Assembly (NCBI GenBank): GCA_002311335.1
Contig: DBZX01000030.1
Location: 28,384-43,390 of the forward strand
Source: a bacterium UBP10_UBA1149
GTDB lineage: Bacteria > Desulfobacterota > Binatia > UBA1149
Direction: 5' to 3'
DNA: 15,007 nt
Both the position numbers and the translations under genes were made by a program. The notes beneath the pieces are model-generated. The model made no database searches, was not told where the DNA came from, and saw only the letters and a list, made by a program, of their open reading frames with translations. This document shows, in pieces, positions 6,587 through 13,972 of the stretch (position 1 is the stretch's first letter; each line of letters begins with the position of its first letter).

Positions 6587-7590
6587 GCGCGGTCCAGGAG
6601 GCCGGCGTTGGTTTCGCCGGAGCTGATGTCGCGGTGATCGTGGTGGCCTACCGTGCCGGTACGGACCTGTTCGATTGTGTGCAGGCGCTAAGGGCCGACA
6701 CGGATCGGTCAGCGGAAATCATAGTGGTGGACAACGGCGGCCTGGCCGACGAAGTTGCAGAAGTCGCGGCTCGTTTTTCTCCTGTCACGGTGCTGGGAAG
6801 TGGCCACAACCTTGGTTTCGCGGGCGGAGTGAACCTGGCCATGAGCTGGCTGCTCGGCCGCAACGGGCGCGGGCCCCGGGTGGTGGCGTTGGTCAACCAG
6901 GACTGCGTGGTAAGGCCCGGCTGGCTGGCCCCACTTGTTGCGGCGCTGTTGGAGCCCGGAGAGCGGGTGGCCGTGGCTGGTGCGACGCTGCTCGACGCCC
7001 GGGGGCTGCTGATTCAACACGCCGGCGGAGTGATCCACGTCAACGGGCTCACCGATCACATGGGCCGCGGTCGCGGCGCCGACGAAGCTGGTCAGCTCCA
7101 AGCGAGGGACGTCGACTACGTCACCGGGGCACTGTGTGCTCTCAGCGTAGATGCGTGGTCGCAGCTGGGGCCGATGGACGAAGGCTATCACCCTGTTTAC
7201 TTTGAAGAAGTTGACTACTGCGTGCGTGCTCGTGCGCAGGGCTACCGCGTGGTCTACGTGCCTGCGAGCGAGGGACTGCACGAAGAGGCTGCCAGTTCGG
7301 GCGTCGGCAGCCGTTTGTATCTCGATCGCTACCATCGCGGGCGAGTCAGGTTTGCGCTTCTCCACCTGCTCGGCAGGGGGCGGCGCCTTCGTTTCATTGC
7401 CGCGGAGCTCAAGTGGCTGGCCTCGCTGCGCAGTCGCGAACAACTGCTGTCTGCACTGGGAGCCTGGCTGGCCTACCTGCGCGGCGATGTATCCGCCGGG
7501 CGGCAGAAGGCCGCTGCAGGGACGCCTTCGCACATTTTTACTGCCGCCGCTCGGCCGAGTTTCAAGGGTCCCGGGAGTCACGGCCGATGA
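6583..7590 (+). CDS. Family 2 glycosyltransferase, rhamnosyltransferase-like, with NQD motif
   Basis: This 335-residue GT-A-fold enzyme is related to the other GT2 in this window with the NRGFAVAAN-type motif. Visible elements are VAVIVVAYRAGTDL (16-29), IIVVDNGG (46-53), GHNLGFAGGVNLAM (74-87), VNQDC at the DxD position (104-108) and the acceptor-side PVYFEEVDYCVRARAQGYRV (204-223). The asparagine-glutamine-aspartate form of the metal motif is seen in rhamnosyltransferase-like GT2 proteins, but donor specificity cannot be assigned. The C-terminal 70 residues are basic and contain an amphipathic stretch (AELKWLASL, about 274-282), perhaps for membrane contact. It is translationally coupled to both neighbours: GTGA with the ATPase gene and ATGA with the next glycosyltransferase. 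Confidence 0.88.
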   Translation: MSAVQEAGVGFAGADVAVIVVAYRAGTDLFDCVQALRADTDRSAEIIVVDNGGLADEVAEVAARFSPVTVLGSGHNLGFAGGVNLAMSWLLGRNGRGPRVVALVNQDCVVRPGWLAPLVAALLEPGERVAVAGATLLDARGLLIQHAGGVIHVNGLTDHMGRGRGADEAGQLQARDVDYVTGALCALSVDAWSQLGPMDEGYHPVYFEEVDYCVRARAQGYRVVYVPASEGLHEEAASSGVGSRLYLDRYHRGRVRFALLHLLGRGRRLRFIAAELKWLASLRSREQLLSALGAWLAYLRGDVSAGRQKAAAGTPSHIFTAAARPSFKGPGSHGR

Positions 7591-9053
7591 GCAGGATCTG
7601 CCTCGTGGGGATAGGCCTGCCCTCGCTGGTGGCCGGTAGTTCTCACTGCGGCCCGGGTCTGCGCAGCGGGCACTTTGCCGGGGCGCTGGCAGAGGCGGGC
7701 CACGACGTGCTGCTCCTGTATCTCGACCACGCGGCCGTGGCCGGGGCTTCACTTGCAGACGCCCAGACGATCGCCCCAGGCGTGCTCGCACTGGCGGCCC
7801 CGGAGCCCGATTTCGTACCGGGTTCCCTGGCCACTGTCGCTCAAGATTTCGGGGCCAGCGCGCTGGTTGGATGCACGGCCTACGGCAGCTCGCTGGCCCT
7901 GCGCCTGGAGCTGGGATTGCCCACCTGGGCAGACCTGATGGGAGACCTGATGGCCGAAGCCCAGGCCAAGGCCGCGTTGCTTGGTGACGATAGTTGCCTG
8001 CTGCACTTCTGGAGCCTGCTGGGGCCGGTACTGGCCGGGGCCGACAGGTTTTCGGCTGTTTCACAGGCCCAGGCCGACTCGCTGGTTGGCCAGCTGGGCC
8101 TGGCGGGCAGGCTGTCTTCTGCCACAGCCGGCGAGCGCCTGGTAGAAGTCGTTCGCTGCGCGGCAGTGCCCCCCGACGAGCGCGGCGACGAAGCCGATAG
8201 CGGAATACTGGGCGAGCTGCCCGACGACGTCTTCGTGGCGGCGTGGGCCGGCAGTTTCAATACCTGGTGTGACGTAGACCTGCTGTTTGACGGCGTTGAT
8301 TCGGCCATGGCCGAGAACCCCTCGCTGCACCTGCTCGTAACCGGCGGCGAGGTAGAAGGCCACGACAATGTAACCTGGCGGCGTTTTCTTGACCTCGTCG
8401 AGGGTAGCCGACAGCGCGACAGATATCACCTGCTCGGCCGCGTCGAAGACTCGGTTCTCGCCGAGGTTTACCGGCGGTCCGACGTTGGGCTCGTCGTCGA
8501 AAAAGATCTCTACGAGCGGCAACTAGGAGCAGAAAACAGGGTAGTGCAGTGGATGGCCCACGGCGTGCCGGTGTTGACGACCTATCGCAGCCCCGCTGGC
8601 CGCGATCTCGTGCAGCGGGGGCTGTCCTTTGCCATCACCGGGCGCAGCGCCGAGGGCCTGGCCGAGTCGTTGCTGGCGCTGGTCGATGACCCTGCGCGCC
8701 TGGCGGCTGCTTCGTTGGCCTGTACCCGCGAGGCGCGCGAGGCCTGGACGGTGTCGGCTGTCGCGGCGCCATTGCTGGCCTGGTGTGCGAGCCCGGTGAG
8801 GGCGGGCGACGCGGGCGCCGAACCGGTATTACGGGTGGGCTTGTTTTCCGAGCCGGCTGCGATCGTGCACCTGCTTGAAAGCTATCTCGCCTCGCTGGGG
8901 CCGGCCCAGATCGCTTACCGCGCGCCGCGCTGGCTGTTGAGACGCCTGCTGCGGAGTGTGTCGTCCGCGGGCAAAGGCAAAGACAAGCTCAGCGACCGCC
9001 GCACCGACGAATCCGGTGACAGGGTTGTTGAGAAGATAACTGGGGCCGCCTAG
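7587..9053 (+). CDS. GT-B fold (GT4-like) glycosyltransferase
   Basis: This 488-residue protein reads as a two-domain GT-B glycosyltransferase. The N-terminal domain has a glycine-rich loop and GHFAGALAEAGHDVLLLYLD (28-47). The C-terminal domain begins near VFVAAWAGSFNTWCDVDLLF (215-234), followed by LHLLVTGG, a YHLLGRV loop (280-286) and the donor-binding region ENRVVQWMAHGVPVLTTYRS (316-335). At the position of the second glutamate of the GT4 E-x7-E motif there is Q321, and the first position is also not acidic, so donor binding may differ from classical GT4. The last 90 residues, from about 400, are low in recognisable motifs. The start ATG 7587 overlaps the previous stop as ATGA and has GGGAG nine bases upstream. 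Its substrate is unknown. Confidence 0.82.
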   Translation: MSRICLVGIGLPSLVAGSSHCGPGLRSGHFAGALAEAGHDVLLLYLDHAAVAGASLADAQTIAPGVLALAAPEPDFVPGSLATVAQDFGASALVGCTAYGSSLALRLELGLPTWADLMGDLMAEAQAKAALLGDDSCLLHFWSLLGPVLAGADRFSAVSQAQADSLVGQLGLAGRLSSATAGERLVEVVRCAAVPPDERGDEADSGILGELPDDVFVAAWAGSFNTWCDVDLLFDGVDSAMAENPSLHLLVTGGEVEGHDNVTWRRFLDLVEGSRQRDRYHLLGRVEDSVLAEVYRRSDVGLVVEKDLYERQLGAENRVVQWMAHGVPVLTTYRSPAGRDLVQRGLSFAITGRSAEGLAESLLALVDDPARLAAASLACTREAREAWTVSAVAAPLLAWCASPVRAGDAGAEPVLRVGLFSEPAAIVHLLESYLASLGPAQIAYRAPRWLLRRLLRSVSSAGKGKDKLSDRRTDESGDRVVEKITGAA

Positions 9054-9064
9054 TATTTGCCGCC

Positions 9065-10729
9065 GTGGGTGTCCGGGTGCTCGTAATTGGTCTGGACGGG
9101 GTTCCCTGGGATCTCGTCAGCCGCTGGGTAGAGCAGGGAATCATGCCCAATCTCGCGCGGCTCATCCGCGAGGGAACAGCCGGGCCGCTGGATTCGACCA
9201 TGCCGCCTACCTCCGGGCCGTCGTGGACCACGTTTTCTACCGGCCGGAATCCCGGCAACACGGGCATCTACGATTTCCTCTACCGTCGCGCCGACGACTA
9301 CGTGTTTCCGCCCGTCAACACGACCATGCGCAGCGGCAAAACCCTGTGGCGCATGCTCTCGGAAAGGGGCGACAGGGTTTGCGTGGTCAACCTGCCGGTG
9401 TCTTACCCGGTGGAAGAAGTGAACGGCGTGATGGTGAGCGGTTGGATGACGCCGTACTTTGCCCGCGATTACACCTGGCCCCGCGAGCTGGCCGACGAAC
9501 TCGATGAAGTGGTCGGCAACTACCGCATCTACCCTTCAGAGACCTGGTCGGCGGGCCGGTCGAAGGCCTTCTTTCGCGCTTCGGACGAACTGCTTGAAAT
9601 GCTTACCCGCAGCAATCTTCACTTGATGGAGCGCGAAGACTGGGACCTCTTCATGGGCGTCTACTTCGACACCGACAGGATCCTTCACCAGGTCTACCAT
9701 TTTCTCGACGACGGGCACCCTTGGAGGGAAGGCAGCGAGGGCGACTGGTCGGAGCCCGTGCTGCGTTACTTTTCCCGGCTCGATGCCGACATCGGACGGC
9801 TCGTGGACAAGGCGGGCGAGAAGGCCAGGGTCCTGGTCATGTCAGACCACGGCATGGGCCGGGCGTCGCGCTTCGTGGTGCTCAACAATCTTCTGCTCAA
9901 GCTGGGATTCATCCAGCTTTCGGACGACATCGCCACCAGGTTCAAGGCCTTTGTTTTTCGGCGCGGGTTTACACTGCGCAACGTCCACAAGCTGGTCGAC
10001 CGCCTGGGCCTGGCACGCCACGCCGAGTACAAGAACGTGTACTCCTTCGACGGACTGTTGAAACGGTTTTTCCTTTCGTTTCTCAACGTCGACTGGAGTC
10101 GTTCGCGCGCGTACTCTTTTGGCCGACACTACGGCTCGCTGTTCGTTAACCTCAAGGGCCGCGAGCCCCAGGGCTGCGTGGAGCCCGGAGCCGAGTACGA
10201 AAAATTACGCGACGAACTTGAACACGCATTGCTCGCTTACGTCGATCCTGAACTGGGACGCCCGTTGGTCAAGCGCTGCCTGCGACGCGAGGACGTTTAT
10301 CACGGCGAGAGATTCGAAGAGGCGCCCGACCTTCTCCTGCTGCCCGAGGACCCGGCCGACATATTTTTCGGGCTTTCCGATTTTGGCTCGAGCAGGGTCT
10401 GGGATCGTACTTACCGCTACTCGGGTATGCACCGCGAGCAGGGTCTGCTGGTGGCCCACGGGCCCGGCGTAGAGCGTGGGCAGGCGTTCGCCGGCGGTGG
10501 GGTAGTGGACCTCGCGCCGACGCTCATGCACATGCTCGGCCGCCAGCTGCCGGGGGATCTCGACGGGCGCGTGCTCGAGTCGCTGTTCACCCCCGACTGG
10601 CTTGCGGCAAACCCCCCGAACCTGGGCGGTGCCAGCTCGGCGCAGTCACCCGACGGCGCGAAGCCTTTCAACGAAGACGAGGAAGAAGAGATCATGGACC
10701 GACTGCGCGACCTCGGGTACATGAACTGA
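9065..10729 (+). CDS. Alkaline-phosphatase-superfamily phosphodiesterase/nucleotide pyrophosphatase-like protein
   Basis: This 554-residue protein fits the type I phosphodiesterase/nucleotide pyrophosphatase branch of the alkaline phosphatase superfamily. The two-metal site can be read directly: D11 in VIGLDG, the nucleophile in PPTSGPSW (T49 or S50), D204 and H208 in DTDRILHQVYHF, D261-H262 in VMSDHGMG, and H456 in GMHREQG. All expected ligands are present, so the enzyme is probably active. There is no signal peptide or membrane helix, so it looks cytoplasmic even though many relatives act outside. The tail EEEEIMDRLRDLGYMN (539-554) matches a C-terminal motif I associate with relatives in glycan gene clusters. 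It may hydrolyse or transfer a phosphate-linked sugar or lipid intermediate (inference). The GTG start follows an 11-base gap with no clear Shine-Dalgarno. Confidence 0.85.
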   Translation: MGVRVLVIGLDGVPWDLVSRWVEQGIMPNLARLIREGTAGPLDSTMPPTSGPSWTTFSTGRNPGNTGIYDFLYRRADDYVFPPVNTTMRSGKTLWRMLSERGDRVCVVNLPVSYPVEEVNGVMVSGWMTPYFARDYTWPRELADELDEVVGNYRIYPSETWSAGRSKAFFRASDELLEMLTRSNLHLMEREDWDLFMGVYFDTDRILHQVYHFLDDGHPWREGSEGDWSEPVLRYFSRLDADIGRLVDKAGEKARVLVMSDHGMGRASRFVVLNNLLLKLGFIQLSDDIATRFKAFVFRRGFTLRNVHKLVDRLGLARHAEYKNVYSFDGLLKRFFLSFLNVDWSRSRAYSFGRHYGSLFVNLKGREPQGCVEPGAEYEKLRDELEHALLAYVDPELGRPLVKRCLRREDVYHGERFEEAPDLLLLPEDPADIFFGLSDFGSSRVWDRTYRYSGMHREQGLLVAHGPGVERGQAFAGGGVVDLAPTLMHMLGRQLPGDLDGRVLESLFTPDWLAANPPNLGGASSAQSPDGAKPFNEDEEEEIMDRLRDLGYMN

Positions 10730-10732
10730 GGC

Positions 10733-13700
10733 GTGGCCAGGCGCGCTACCAGTAAAGGGCTGCTGCTGCTGGCGCTGGCCGGGGCGCTGGGTTGGTGGCC
10801 GTTGTTGCCGCCCTGGTTGCTGCTCGTGCTGCTGCTGTGGTTGCCCGGGGCATCGGCCCTCGAAGCCCTGAGGGGGCTGGGTATGGCGGGAAACCGGGTC
10901 GCCGGTGACGCGCCGGAGTTGGCGCTGCTGATGGCCGGGCCCGGCCGTTTGTGCCTGGAAGTGGCGCTGAGCTTGTTGCTGCTCGCCGCAGGGAACCTGC
11001 CGGTTCCGCTGCTGGGCTTGTCCTGGCAGCTCGCGCCGTTGTTGCTGGCGCTGTTGTTGCTGCCGGTTTCCATTGGCGGGCTGCTGCGCGGTCGCGGGGC
11101 GTGGCTGGAGTTGGGTGACGGTGAGCGCGCGGCCATGCGCCGTGCGTGGCTGGCCGCGGGGCTGGCCGTGCTGGCACTGTTGCCGGTCGTGCTGGCTCAC
11201 GCCGGGGCCACGGTAGACGACTGGTGGGATATAGCTCGCCTGCGGTCGTGGTTGTCGGGTGCGGGGGGCTTCGCCGAGCCGTTTTTTGATTCGGGTTTTG
11301 TCCACCCCAGGTTTACCTGGAACGCATGGCTGGCCGTACAGGCGCTGGTAGCGGGCGTGACCGGCGGCGACCCGGTTGCGCTTCAGGCTGGCCCGCTGGC
11401 GGTCTGCTGTTGCGTGATGGCGGTTTCGGGCGTGGCCTGCCTCGCCACTGCCCTGTTCGGCAGGCGCGTTGAATTGCCGCTGGCCTTGCTGCTGGTGCCG
11501 GTGTGGCTCTACGGAACCGAGGCGCTGCCGTTTTTCAAGCGCTTGTACCAGGACAAGTTCGTAGCCGGCCTGGCGCTTGCGCCCGCTACCCTGGCGCTGA
11601 GCTGGATATACCTGCGCCGACCCTCGAGCCTGGCCGCGCTACTTTTGTTTGCCTGTGCCCTGGCGACGGCCTGCGTGCACGGGCTTGTCTATGTGCTGAC
11701 CTGCTTCGGGGTGCTGGCGCTGATCGTGGCGTCGTGGAGCAACGGCGGCAGCCGCGCGGTGGTGGCGTGTCTGCCGGCCCTGGTTTTGGCCCTGGGCCTG
11801 CCTTTGGTCTTTCCGCTGTGGCAGGGCTTGTCGTTGGGGCCCGTGTTCAAGGCGCAGGGGATCTCGATGCTGGCCCCGGACAACCCGGTGGTGGCTGCCC
11901 ACGCGAGACTCGGCCGCTTGTTGTGGATTGAAAGCGGCTGGACGGTGGTGAACCCGGCGGCTGTTTTCGGTCCGCCAGCCCTGCTTGCGCTGCCCGGGCT
12001 GTGGCTGGCGTGGCGGCGAAAACACCAACCCGCCTTCGCGGCCTTGCTGGCTCTCTCCCTGCTGCCGGCGTTGCTGCTTTTCGTTCCCGGCCTGTCTGCC
12101 CTCGCCGGTAGAGTGCTTGTTCCGTGGATGCTGTATCGCGTGGGGTGGTTGGTGCCGGTCTGTCTGCTGGCGGCGCTGTTACCCGCGCAGATTCTCCGCT
12201 GGCCCGGCGGCGCGAGAGCGCGTGTGGCGGGGCTGGTCGCGGTGTCGGTGATGGCCTTGTCGCTGTCTGCACCGGTGGCGGCCGACCGGCTGCGCAGGAA
12301 CATGCACGCCCACCCCTGGCCGCGGGTGGATAAACCGCGGGGAGCTGCGCAGCAGGTCTACCGCTTTCTTGCAGGTGCCAGGGGTCGCAGCGTCGTGATG
12401 GCCCCCCTGGGATTCTCCGAATTGCTGCCGGCGCTGTCGGGCAAGCCGGTGGTCGCGGCCACCGAGCGCTGCACCCTGGTGTTTTCGCGCAATGCCGCCG
12501 AGGCCTACCGCAGGCTGAAAGATTCGACCGAGTTCTACCTGCCGACGACCAGCGCTGGGCGGCGCGAGCAGATAGCCTTGAATTACCAAGCCGGCTACGT
12601 GGTAGTGCCGAGGCGACTGGTAGCTGCAGGCAGCGAAAATCCGTGGCTGCGACGCACGAGTGCCTCCAGTTATATCGCCATGGAGGCGACTGCGGCCGAT
12701 CGCGCGCGCGGCGAGTTTCCGCGGCAGTGGACACGCGTGCTCGAAAACAGGGACTACTCTGTTTTTGCCACCGGGGACGCGACCGAAGAGGCGGACGGCC
12801 GGCAGATCGCGGGGGGCGGCGAAGATCTGTCGTCCTGGCGTAAGTTCCTGGAACTGGATCCGGACCCCGGCCCCGATCCGGCAGAACAAACCGGCCTTCA
12901 ACCGGGCAGTGACAACATCCCGGGAGGGCAGACAGTGGCAGGTCTGTTCGATGAGCGACGACTGCTGCTGAAGGCCAACCCACCGTCGCTGTCCAGTGGA
13001 AAGACCGACTCGCTCAACTGGCGCGGGGCAGTGTCTGCGTGGGAGGACTCGCCTGCCTGGGTAGAGCTGAGCCTGGAACTGCCCGAGGACTGTGTTGTCA
13101 GTGGTGTAGAGATCGTTCCTTTGCAGGATAGCGATAGCAGGCAGGTCTTCGAGCTCAGTTCAGAGGGACACAGCACGAGACGGCAGGCTCTTGATGGCCA
13201 GCCTATCGCACTGTCTCTTGAGCCACGCAGGAGGACGCGGGTTGATCTGCGACTGGCCGGACTGTTGGGCTCGTCGCCAGCGCTGTCTGATCTGCGCGTG
13301 ACCGGCGATCCCGAAAGTTGCAGGCCACGCCGGGCCGAGTTGCCGAGAGTTGAACCAGGCACGGGCGAGTTACTGGAACTGGCGTGGCGCTTTCCGCGCA
13401 ACGCGAGGGCGGGCCTTGGCCTGTCCCGCCGCCTTGCCGACGAGGGACGGACCGGCGACGCGCGGGCCGTGCTAGCGGCGGCGGTGGCGGCTGACCCCGG
13501 GCTGGCCAGCGCCTGGGTCGAGTACGGGCTGATGCTCGATCAGCAGGGAGATTTCGATAGCGCGGTGGTCGCGTTTCGGCGCGCTCTCGAGGGGGATTCC
13601 AACCACGCCTGGGCGCATGGCTGCCTGTCCTGGGCCCTGTTTCGCAGGGGCAACCTGCCTGCTTCCGTGTACCATTCGGCTCGCGCGTTGCGCCTGGACG

Positions 13701-13972
13701 AGGGCTACGCCGACGCTTGGACCCTGCTGGGGATGGCCCTGCGCTCGGCCGGCGCCCGCTCGCTGGCCGAGAGTTCTCTGCGGCGGGCGGTAGAAGAGGA
13801 CCCCGCCCGTGCCTGGGGTGTGCTCGAACTCGCCCGCCTGCTGGAGGACGACGGTCGCCGGGTCGAAGCTGTGCAGCTGCTTGACGAGTTTGTGCGGCGC
13901 GAGCCCGGCGAAAGCAAGGCTGCGCGCCTGCTGCGCTCAAGGCTGCAGGCCGGAGCTACGGTGCCGGGGTGA
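10733..13972 (+). CDS. Multi-pass GT-C-like membrane protein fused to a jelly-roll-like domain and TPR repeats
   Basis: This 1079-residue protein has three parts. Residues 9-515 hold about 13-15 hydrophobic helices. After the fifth comes a loop with DDWWD (162-166), placed like the acidic catalytic motif in the first outer loop of GT-C glycosyltransferases. Residues 520-690 form a soluble alpha/beta segment (VVMAPLGFSELLPALSG, 554-570) of a kind seen after the membrane core in GT-C proteins. Residues 740-860 look like a beta-sandwich (WVELSLELPEDCVVSGVEI), possibly galactose-binding-like. Residues 880-1075 are TPR repeats (for example AWVEYGLMLDQQGDFDSAVVAFRRAL, in short pieces at 927-952). 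GT-C enzymes use polyprenyl-phosphate sugars on the outer face; an O-glycan or lipid-glycan transferase role is inferred. The GTG at 10733 follows the previous stop by three bases, with GAGG only one base upstream. No family name is assigned with confidence. Confidence 0.78.
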   Translation: MARRATSKGLLLLALAGALGWWPLLPPWLLLVLLLWLPGASALEALRGLGMAGNRVAGDAPELALLMAGPGRLCLEVALSLLLLAAGNLPVPLLGLSWQLAPLLLALLLLPVSIGGLLRGRGAWLELGDGERAAMRRAWLAAGLAVLALLPVVLAHAGATVDDWWDIARLRSWLSGAGGFAEPFFDSGFVHPRFTWNAWLAVQALVAGVTGGDPVALQAGPLAVCCCVMAVSGVACLATALFGRRVELPLALLLVPVWLYGTEALPFFKRLYQDKFVAGLALAPATLALSWIYLRRPSSLAALLLFACALATACVHGLVYVLTCFGVLALIVASWSNGGSRAVVACLPALVLALGLPLVFPLWQGLSLGPVFKAQGISMLAPDNPVVAAHARLGRLLWIESGWTVVNPAAVFGPPALLALPGLWLAWRRKHQPAFAALLALSLLPALLLFVPGLSALAGRVLVPWMLYRVGWLVPVCLLAALLPAQILRWPGGARARVAGLVAVSVMALSLSAPVAADRLRRNMHAHPWPRVDKPRGAAQQVYRFLAGARGRSVVMAPLGFSELLPALSGKPVVAATERCTLVFSRNAAEAYRRLKDSTEFYLPTTSAGRREQIALNYQAGYVVVPRRLVAAGSENPWLRRTSASSYIAMEATAADRARGEFPRQWTRVLENRDYSVFATGDATEEADGRQIAGGGEDLSSWRKFLELDPDPGPDPAEQTGLQPGSDNIPGGQTVAGLFDERRLLLKANPPSLSSGKTDSLNWRGAVSAWEDSPAWVELSLELPEDCVVSGVEIVPLQDSDSRQVFELSSEGHSTRRQALDGQPIALSLEPRRRTRVDLRLAGLLGSSPALSDLRVTGDPESCRPRRAELPRVEPGTGELLELAWRFPRNARAGLGLSRRLADEGRTGDARAVLAAAVAADPGLASAWVEYGLMLDQQGDFDSAVVAFRRALEGDSNHAWAHGCLSWALFRRGNLPASVYHSARALRLDEGYADAWTLLGMALRSAGARSLAESSLRRAVEEDPARAWGVLELARLLEDDGRRVEAVQLLDEFVRREPGESKAARLLRSRLQAGATVPG

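Noticed and set aside
6709..8064. Long antisense open frame of about 450 codons opposite the GT2/GT4 junction
   Set aside because: Its translation is a proline/arginine-rich shadow with no recognisable domain, and the + strand here encodes two clear glycosyltransferases. Long antisense frames are expected at this GC content.
10733..11100. CTG-rich triplet runs at the start of the membrane-protein gene
   Set aside because: They encode leucines of transmembrane helices with mixed codons; this is compositional, not a tandem repeat.
11847..12983. Antisense open frame of about 378 codons opposite the GT-C/TPR gene
   Set aside because: Low-complexity Arg/Pro/Ala composition with no motif; it is the complement of a well-supported membrane-protein gene.
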